From Vesta saturnalis (Eukaryota; Arthropoda; Insecta; Coleoptera; Lampyridae): a stretch of 64,000 nt of DNA. Position 1 is the first letter of the stretch. Each line of letters begins with the position of its first letter. The stretch lies in contig JARFJB010001595.1 of the NCBI GenBank assembly GCA_036346205.1, positions 1,185,001-1,249,000 of the forward strand. Direction: 5' to 3'. Below the pieces are notes generated by a model, which saw nothing but the letters and a program-made list of their open reading frames with translations, was not told where the DNA came from and ran no database searches. Below, in pieces: positions 55,913 to 64,000 of this stretch. Position numbers and translations under genes: made by a program.

Positions 55913-57560
55913 AACGAATTGTTTCATGTTTAGCAAATCTAATAGCGCAACTAATTTTTGCCAAGTTTACATCCCACAAGCGATGATTGTGATTGATGTA
56001 AAAAGATATCCTTTTAAGAATTCTATTAATTGCTTCAGAAAGGTTTGCTTACGGATGATACATAGCATTAAAGAGAATACTAGAGCGATATTCAGCTCAA
56101 AGTTGAGTGAATTCCATTATCACCTATGATGTACTGAAAAGTGCTCAACATGACAAAGGTATTATCTTCAACAAGACGACAAACAGAAGTGGCAGTAGCA
56201 GTATGTTGAAGGAAGAAACATGCAGATTTAGAAATAAAAACGACAACAACCAAAATGAAATAATATCCTTTAGAGGATTTAGTAAGGGGGCCAACAGTAT
56301 GTATACATAGCACTTGCTAAGAGCGATTGGGTTTACATCTCGGAGCGAAAACTAAGAGGACCGCATCGTTCAACCTTACATAGCAACAAACATAGCGAGG
56401 CCAATAATAGTTCAAAGAAATTCTAGCAACGGTTTTCTTATCAACAATATGGCCAGATGTAGGAGAATTGCGATATTCGGAGATCATTTGATGCCGTTGT
56501 TCTTTAGAAACAAGTATACGCCAGTCATCAGAAAGGGATTCAGAAAAAGAAGAACATGCATCCCGAAGAAAATTTTATAGGGAGAGGAGAAACATAACAA
56601 AGAAGATTTAAGCACCAATAATCCTTAATCGGCAAAATAGTTAAAGAAGTAGTAGTAATTTCGATGCTACCGACATGGGAGACAAAACAAGTTAAAAGAT
56701 CAGAAACGATATGTTCTTTTCCTTTACGGTAAGTGCAAAGTTTTTCTACCTAAACGACCAGACGAATTTTGTAATTTATTTAACCAAATAAGTGAATGGT
56801 GGCCAGAAATCACAGTGAAATAGCAAGTTTCAATGTATGGCCTATAAAACAGACAGGCTGGGGAATTCCATTCAGCCTTAGGTAAAGGTGAGCTAACAAC
56901 TAACAACTTTTTCTGAAATTGTTGGATTAAGACAGCAATAACTCCCAAATTTGAGGCATCCGTTTTGACGAGCAAAAATCGGTACAAGAGAATATAGATT
57001 AAGAGACTAGGTGTTATTTCAAAGACGTAAAAGCTAGCTCATTCAGGAAACTGAACAAATGGAGTAAGTGAAGTAAGAGGAGAGATAATTGAAGAAACAT
57101 TTGGAACGAAGCAAGACGCTACAATGATTAAGCACAATATCATTAAAATATACAAAACAATAAGGTTTCAAATCAACTCCTAAAATGCGATAAATTAAAT
57201 GTCGAAATGCTGCATGTAAATTATACAACTTATAAGGTAGGTACGTAGGTACGTGTGAATTGATGTAATTCACGTCCACGTCCAAGGACAGTAAAATCAG
57301 TCAAAGACCTAGGTTAAGCAGAAAGTGGAAATTGAAAATATGCAGATCTTATATTTAACCTAAAAAATAACGAATGGCACGGAAATGATCTAAAATAGAA
57401 CTAATATAAGCAACATGGTAGACATTTCTTTCAGTAACAGCGTTAGCTTTGCGAAAATTGAACACTTTATCCGCTACATGTTTAAGACCAAGAGAAATTT
57501 GATAATACCGTTGCTTAGTTGGTTAAGCACAAGTTCCTATTTGCTGTTCGACCAAGGTAC
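55913..57560 (-). pseudogene. Ty3/gypsy retrotransposon pol relic (right arm)
   Basis: The reverse strand has the same pieces as 3840-5488. The reverse transcriptase end is at about 57043-57285 (RILGVDLKPYCFVYFNDI), RNase H at 56724-56987 (TDASNLGVIAVLIQQF, then SGHHSLIWLNKL), and the integrase at 55913-56580 (TVGPLTKSSKGYY and IIGDNGIHSTL). Frames are broken throughout. Some places are better kept than in the left arm and some worse, so both have decayed separately. Confidence 0.85.
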
Positions 57561-57842
57561 TACAATTCACTTCTACTAATGGAAATTAACAACTTTGTTA
57601 TTATTATTATATCACTAGATTATTACTGTTACAAAAACCAAAGCTACAAGAATCCTCAAATTGTTAATATTTTTCTTACAATGAATTTATTCATTAACAC
57701 TTACTTAACAGCAACTACTACAGATAACATTTCTATTCCTATTATGTAACTTATTTGTATAACGTTAAGCTGTGATTAGAACAAGTTATCAATAGATTAA
57801 AAATAGACTTAAAAATAAATATTGACAACAGTTTAGATGCAA

Positions 57843-59106
57843 TTAATCGGTGCAACAATAAGATAAACCTAGGACTGCTATGTCGTTACAAGTATATCCT
57901 ACTGGACAAGGTGTTTCTGCTGAACAAGGTGCAGGTAAGTTATCAGCTCCTAATAAAGGTGCACCACTTGGACAATATGGTCTACCTACGACGCAAATAA
58001 AAAATTAAATTATTATGTTATTACAAAAACAAACCTAAGGACAATAGCAAATACTTGCAAAGCAATAAATGCAAAAATATGACAGCAGATCAGGAGATTC
58101 TCAGAGAAAACAGAAAAAGAGAACTTCGTTTTAGTTATTCTACTTCAAAGGAACAGAGTATGTTTGATAAGTTTAATTTAATTTACTTACATACTGCATA
58201 TGGTGGTGGACAAGGTGGAACTAGACATTGTATAATTTCTACGTCACAATAATGATTTTCTGGGCAAATAACTTTCTTACAGGGTTGTATGCATTTACAC
58301 GTTGGCAACCATAAAAATCTAATTTAAACCCATATCTGCATCTCAAAACTGAGTGGCAAGGTAGAGTTGGGCATTTTTTGACGCCTTTAATTTTAATGAG
58401 AAAGATTATGTTATTAAAAAAATATATTAAAATAAAGACCATCTTACACTTTATCTTTATCCCGCATTGATCGGCTGCACAAAGTTTTTTAGCAATACAA
58501 ATCTCGCCTTTTGGACATGGATTAGATTTGCAATGGTCGATACAGGTGCAAGTCCTACAGCCATGTACATCAAGTTCATAACCGTAAGGACAATACACGG
58601 CACATTTGATAAGCGGACATTCAGGGACACCTATTCAAAAATAAACCGTAATCAGTATTATCAAAGGCAAAAATTTAGCCATACATCTAGCGATGTATCC
58701 ACATGGTGGCCATATGCATAATAATTGTTCTACTTTGCACACTTCGCCCTTGGGACAGGGATGATTAGCGCATGGGTCTATGCAAGTGCACGTTTTGCAA
58801 CCATTATCATCAAGAACGTGACCGTATTCACAGAATATGGCGCACACTGGACCACATACCTTGGCTGAAATTAGAATTTAAGACATTTTTACCATCGTAA
58901 TAGGTACTTACGAGTTGAAACAACTATGTCCTGAGCATTACATCTAAAACAAATATTATATTATAATTGTATGATAACTATTACCAAAAGCAAAGTTAAA
59001 AAATACTTACAGAAACGTCGAAAAAGTTAGTATTAACAACTAAAACAATGAAATTAATCATCTCAACTTTAAAGAATGTTAATAGACTTACTTTTGTAAA
59101 ATACAT
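57843..59106 (-). pseudogene. Antistasin-like inhibitor, copy 3, frameshifted
   Basis: Reverse-strand exons are 59092-59106, 59011-59039, 58912-58943, 58685-58864, 58448-58630, 58191-58384 and 57843-57985, with splice sites as in copy 1. Exon 6 is 194 bases instead of 195: one C is missing in the run at about 58313-58316 (GTTGCCAACG against GTTGCCCAACG in copy 1). The frame then shifts and meets a stop at 58239-58241, so the third domain is cut and the last exon is lost. Everything else, including the promoter and signal peptide, looks intact, so the break may be recent. A sequencing error or a transcript with two domains remains possible. Confidence 0.8.
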
Positions 59107-59162
59107 GTTCCGTAGTGTTTCACAGACGAAGTATACTTATTCCCGTCCTAAATGGGGCCAGG

Positions 59163-59170
59163 TATATATA
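59163..59170 (-). promoter_or_regulatory. TATA box of antistasin-like gene copy 3
   Basis: TATATATA about 57 bases before the start codon, in the same context as copy 1 (near TAAATGGGGCCAGG). Confidence 0.65.
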
Positions 59171-59629
59171 GAAATACCATTATCTTGTTAATTTTTATTA
59201 AATATTTCTTGTCACTTTGAGATATTTTTAATATTACAAAATGGATTAAGTTTCTTGTTTGTAAAAAAGGAAAAAGTAAATTGTTTTGCTAAAAGAAAAT
59301 TATTGTTTTGGTGATTGATGAAAATTATAGAAATCTGGAACGTTATAACTATCAAAAATTTAAGGAACAAGTAATTAATGCTAACTCATTGTGCCATTTG
59401 CTATTAAGACAAGTTTTTACTTTTTTGTTGTTGTCAAAAAGAACGATGAAATCCTTTGGTTTTAACGCATATGGCTACTGTAAATATTTTACATTTTTAA
59501 GTTACTATTTAACAATTTAGATTTTGAATGAACTATCCGAAGTTTGGCTATAAAATTTGGCACGTTCATTACGAAATTGGGGTGGTTAATTGAAAAAGAT
59601 TCTAAATTCTATGTAAGGCTCATATGCCT

Positions 59630-60005
59630 CAAATGCGCCACAAAAATAATTTTGCGCCGTTAAGTTTTTGATATTTTGAAAAACATTTGGGGGTTCAAGT
59701 TTACTCATCCCCCATTAAGCATTTCACTATGTATTTTGATGCCAACTTATCCCTGTAGTTATGCGCTAAAATGCGCCACTTGATTAAAACCACCCGTATG
59801 GCCATAACGAAACATAGAAGGTGGGTCTAAATTGTTTTTAAAAAATTGCACTTTCTTAAAAATGCTTAATGCTATACGTGCTCTTTAATTATGCGCTCAA
59901 ATGCGCCACATGAGGCAAGTTTTGCGCCGTTACAGTTTTTGAGACATTTTGAAAAGTTCAAGTTCACTCAGCCCCCAACTCCCCCATTAAGCATTTCACT
60001 ATGTA
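59630..60005. repeat. Diverged tandem repeat with AAATGCGCCAC words
   Basis: AAATGCGCCAC occurs near 59631, 59769 and 59894. Two of the units share a longer stretch that includes TTTTGCGCCGTTA and CCCCCATTAAGCATTTCACT. The unit is roughly 125-140 bases or a doubled form of it. No gene is present. Confidence 0.6.
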
Positions 60006-60820
60006 TGACATATGACGATAAATCTTTGAGGTATTGAAGATCGTGCTGGAGGTCCGGGTTCAGGAATTTTTTCTCGATCTTTATCTTTCTTTCCCCCGCT
60101 TGGAGGAGTTTCCATATTTTCATTGAGTGTACGTCCTTCTCGAATTTGTTAGAAATTTCGCCGCAGTGTGTCGCATTCCCCATGTGGGGTTCGTTTAAAT
60201 TTAAAATGTATAATAACGTTAGTATCATAATTTCACCTCTTTTCCCCTCAGCCATCATTTACTTCATGTATTGTTAATTATCATTGCTTGAAACGTGTCG
60301 CTTAAAGCTTAAAATGTTATTGCTTAAACATTACTCAAATTTTACCTCTGCTACTATTGCTGGTTGTAGTTTAAATACTTATAAAAACATAATCGTCACT
60401 TTTGGCTACGACAATTATACGGTGGTGGGCTTTTGTAGGGTAGTTACTACCCCATTACACACCTCACCACGAAGTTACAGCATATCTAGTATTTTTTCCT
60501 ATCTTTGCCAAAATCTCGGCTCATTTGACTCGGCTATATAGTTAGTATGTACTTTAACCTGATAGAATATCTGAAAGTGGAGTTGATGGAGATGTTGATA
60601 CATTGATATTCGCGAAAATAATCGATATCCCAAAAATTTTTGAAGTGAAATGAAATCCAGTAGCGGTATCGGAAATTTTTAAGATATCAGTGATAGGTTC
60701 ATTCACTTTAGGAAAAAAATGATTTATTAACATTTATTTTATCAAAATACAACTCAAGACGTATAAAGGAACATTACAATTCTTACTTCCTTTGTCGGTA
60801 AAATATTTTCTTTTTGTTTC
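60006..60820. other. No gene recognised
   Basis: Short open frames on both strands (59968-60258 reverse and 60284-60541 forward) have no known motif and no match elsewhere in the window. Confidence 0.4.
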
Positions 60821-62890
60821 TTAAGTCATTGTATTCTTCCCACATATTATTATGTCGTTTGAATATGCAACAAAATGACCTAAACCCAAGCCTTCCATAT
60901 GTCCAGTGTATCCAATTACTGCTCTTAATAAGTATGTGGCAGTACCAAATGTAAAGTGGTGTGGAACGTCATTTAATTTATATAACCTTTCCATTTGCAT
61001 GGTATCAAGGGACACAGGCTGTATAAATAAATGAGGGCCGCATATGATTAAAGCTTTTTGTAATTTGTTGCCATACAATCTACCATCGTTACGTGCACTG
61101 CAGTTCCTATTTGTGGATGTATCTGCTATTTGGTTTAGTATGTCATTTTGAAAGTTGTATGCGTTAACACTATTTACTGCTAAAAATGCGCATTTTTGTG
61201 ATGTAACAAATTTGCATTGTGGATTTGAACACTCTAATTTTTGTTCAATACATGGTAATGAAATCTTATCTAACATACTATCAATTTCGCACTCAGCATT
61301 CACAACATACATATTTTGAGGGTACGGAGAACTATTGCACAATTTAAATAATATTTCAGCCCTCGCCTTATAGGATTGAGCATTAAATCCTTTAGATATT
61401 ATGCCATGCACTAAATTACAAACAGTTGAAGTGTTAATTGCCCCGTCAAGAAAGTTCTTAAAATTTAAACTATCACAATACGCACTGCGCAGGGTTTGCA
61501 CAATCGTATCGAACCCACACGTGTTGGAGAGTGATACGGTACGGCGTTAATGGGTAATGTATCTGTATAAGTATAGAAAAGGAATTACATAAATGCCGTA
61601 CCGTAATAAATTACCTATATTGCTTCTACAACTATCGGCGAATTAAAAATTTGTACTGACTTCCGGTACCACTACTTTTGTACGGCACTAGGTTTTTCGT
61701 CATTTTTTTTAATGATCTAAAATTCAATTTAAATTTTCCCATGTACTCATTTCTACCGCTCAAAAGTGATGGCATAGGGCTGAGAGTTATTTTCTGATAT
61801 AGTAGCCGCCTTCTAAACGTAATTCATGGTGGGTAATTTCACAGGGTAATTTTTGCCATGGGCCTGTAGTCTAAACGGTTTCATATGAAATTATTAGGAC
61901 ACAAAATATCCGACGCCTGAACCAATATTCCTATTGCCAACTATTGACGGTTTAAAATGATTTCTGACATTTGAAAACACTTTTGATGCCGTCATTAAAG
62001 CTGGTTTTAAGTGGTATAATAGTTACTGGCATTAGTCGAACATCTGTGAAATTTACACTTATTTCTCTAGAAGAGTTGAAGTTCAATATTAAGGTCTGAA
62101 TGAACTATCTTTTCTCTCGAAAGGAAAAACATACTTTTCACCTGTGTTCTGCATCATAGTAGGTACTAATAAGCACAACACAACAGAATACTTACTTGAC
62201 TCCGCACATAGAAGAATTTCCCTGTTAGATGAATCTGATAAGTCCTCATGCTCATGGGTCTCTTCATTGCTTTCTTGCACTAGTAATACAATAAAGTAGA
62301 TACATTGATTAAAAGCTATGCTCTGGTACTCACCCATGTCTTCTTCTTCACAGTTTTTAGAAGCATCAATTTCGCATTTTTCAGCAGCGTCTATGGGTGC
62401 CGAAATTGTATCATTTTTTCCTGCTCTTGCCCATTACTAGCGACCGATGCAAGCTTCATTGCGCCGTCTATTGCATTAATGTGACTCAACACAAATTCAT
62501 CTAACCGAATAGGTAATTTCCTATTAGAAAATATTCTATGCTTGATATCATTGAAATTACTTTCAACACAAGCGATTATTCCTGCACCTGGATAATATTT
62601 AGTCATTATGGCGGTCCAAAGTGGAATAGTCTGACACTTTTTAAAATCTTCTTTAATGTTGGCAGAACTTGTTGGTTTCACGATTACCAATCTCATTCGG
62701 TAACGATACAATGTTCATACATTTTTGACAATCCGTTAACCCAATGACTGAACGGTTGATCCTGATCAATATAATGTAATCCCTCTTGATCCTCTGGACT
62801 GCACTAAAGTGTTAATTTCTTATTAAGTTTAGTTCTTCTAGTTAAAATTATGCTACACAGTTCTCGTCTCTCATCAATATCTACTAACCA
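60821..62890 (-). pseudogene. Degenerate transposon-type gene: transposase-like segment plus ubiquitin hydrolase-like domain
   Basis: On the reverse strand, 62890-62391 reads WLVDIDERRELC, then ACVESNFNDIKHRIF and LPIRLDEFVLSHI, like the end of MULE-type transposases known from aphids and fish. A possible exon at 62210-62280 (splice-like TAG before it, GTAAGT after it) codes for an acidic linker. The frame 60821-61528 begins NTCGFDTIVQTLR, with a possible catalytic Cys codon at 61517-61519, has paired C-x-x-x-C words, and ends in YTGHMEGLGLGHFVAYS, the usual His box of ubiquitin hydrolase-like folds. A stop just upstream of the Cys region and several frame changes suggest decay or introns I have not resolved. 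Role unknown. The link to transposons is from memory of similar fusions. Confidence 0.45.
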
Positions 62891-64000
62891 AAAAAAGCGC
62901 AATGGGCTTGTACACTTCGGACAAAAGAAAATTTTGTGCTGCATTTTACTAGATGCATAAATGTAAAACAACTTTAATCGGAGGATCCTAATCTATGCTA
63001 TGGGCATGCGGCAATATTCCTTACGTAAAATGGCGGTTATTGGTTAATATATACTATAATTTTTAAAATGGGATTTTTACTTTACGTGGAATACCACTTG
63101 TACCTTACACAGGAATCGGAATGTTCCGATGTGCCACCATTCGGCGAAAAAAACAACACGAATAAATAAAAAAACTTCAATCAATGATTTGTTTGTCATA
63201 CCAATTATTTAATGGCGAAATCGATACATATGTATAATGCAGGTTATTATGCCTATAGCATAGATTATATTCCTCCTGTTTATGGTTGAATAAATCAGCG
63301 ACACAAATCACCGGCACAACTAGTTAAACTTTTCATTTCAATTTTTGTCTGTTAGGAGCCGAAAAAATAAGATTGTTGCTTTCTCAAAGAGAAAATTTGT
63401 TTACATTTCTCAACAATTTATAGCCTAAATAATACGAAAAACACATTTTTAGAAAGAAAATCTTTCTTTTCTGTCTATCTTCGATATGAAATTTGGTACA
63501 AAAATTCTTTGCTATAAAATCTAGTAAAGTTCGTTAATGAGCAAAATCGAACCAGGACAGAGCATGGCATTTTTAGGGAGTTCGAAAACTAAAAAAATTC
63601 ATTGCATCTAATTTTTAAAAGTTACAAAATTAAAAAACCAAGCTTTTTATACAGTTTCTAAATAAAAAATAATATTTTTAAAAGGTGTTATTTGTAATTT
63701 ATCATCCGATCAAAGTCGGTTATTGGGGATTTTTACAAAATTGAAAAATTCAAATGGCGTATTCAAAATGGTGGATTCTCTTATTTATAAACCGATATGA
63801 CTCAAATTCACGTGAGGGGAGGGGGGCTTTGAAGTTGCTTATTACAAAGTCATGATACTCACCTCTTCTGCCAAACAACCAGTATTATGTAATCACCTAC
63901 CAGTTTCTAAAATTCACTTTCTTACACGTTATTTTATAAGTATAACCAACCTATAAGAGAAGTACAGTGAAATTGGAACCATTGCATTTGTTTCAATAAC
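62891..64000. other. No gene recognised (AT-rich flank)
   Basis: No coding signal, tandem repeat or recognisable element is seen in this last kilobase. Confidence 0.5.

Larger units (their letters stand above)
54545..59580 (-). repeat. Right arm of large inverted duplication
   Basis: Reverse complement of about 1465-7240 with substitutions and indels. It holds antistasin-like copy 3, the second gypsy relic and the shorter AC microsatellite. Similarity ends near 59580, where GCTATAAAATTTGGCAC is the last shared stretch I can align. Confidence 0.9.

Noticed and set aside
55658..56129. Open frames rich in His-Thr-Pro or Cys-Val in the right arm
   Set aside because: They arise from the AC microsatellite and run into the gypsy relic in the wrong frame.

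Overview
The window is animal nuclear DNA: AT-rich, without operons, with tiny spliced introns, long microsatellites and very many retroelements. The mix of antistasin-type inhibitor genes, Penelope-like elements (PLEs) with a GIY-YIG domain, RNase H-bearing LINEs and a mariner with a DD41D triad suggests an arthropod or another invertebrate. I cannot place it more closely.

Host genes. The only convincing host genes are three paralogues of a secreted cysteine-rich inhibitor: a signal peptide, three antistasin-like domains and a C-terminal lustrin-type module, in seven exons. Copy 1 (2003-3262, +) and copy 2 (45079-46256, -) are intact as read. Copy 3 (57843-59106, -) has a one-base deletion in exon 6 and is probably a pseudogene. 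Copies 1 and 3 lie in the arms of a large inverted duplication (about 1465-7240 and 54545-59580) that also carries a decayed Ty3/gypsy pol relic, a GT/AC microsatellite and a possible LTR. Copy 2 is more diverged and has no gypsy neighbour.

Between the arms. 7.3-9.5 kb holds PLE fragments, a decaying hexanucleotide satellite and a LINE fragment. 9.6-18.97 kb is a head-to-tail row of three minus-strand RNase H LINEs. 18.97-37.3 kb is one plus-strand LINE broken by nested insertions. Its endonuclease is split by a 9.75-kb DNA transposon with very long terminal inverted repeats (TIRs), coding for a zinc-finger/XPG-like/CXC protein (Academ-like); that transposon is split by a PLE, and the PLE is split by a 2.76-kb element of unknown class. 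Its reverse transcriptase is split by a second copy of the same unknown element, itself split by the mariner. 37.3-44.8 kb holds two more minus-strand RNase H LINEs, one interrupted by a PLE with inverted ends, hammerhead-like motifs and a tRNA-like pol III promoter.

Right side. 46.3-52.1 kb shows no recognisable gene. 52.2-53.8 kb is a pair of inverted repeats around hAT-like and PLE fragments. Beyond the right arm (59.6-64 kb) there is a short tandem repeat and a degenerate minus-strand gene joining a transposase-like segment to a ubiquitin-hydrolase-like domain.

Most of the mobile elements carry visible stops, frameshifts or deletions. The nesting gives a relative order of insertion. The unknown 2.76-kb element (two copies) and the long-TIR transposon are the parts I find least explained by known families.
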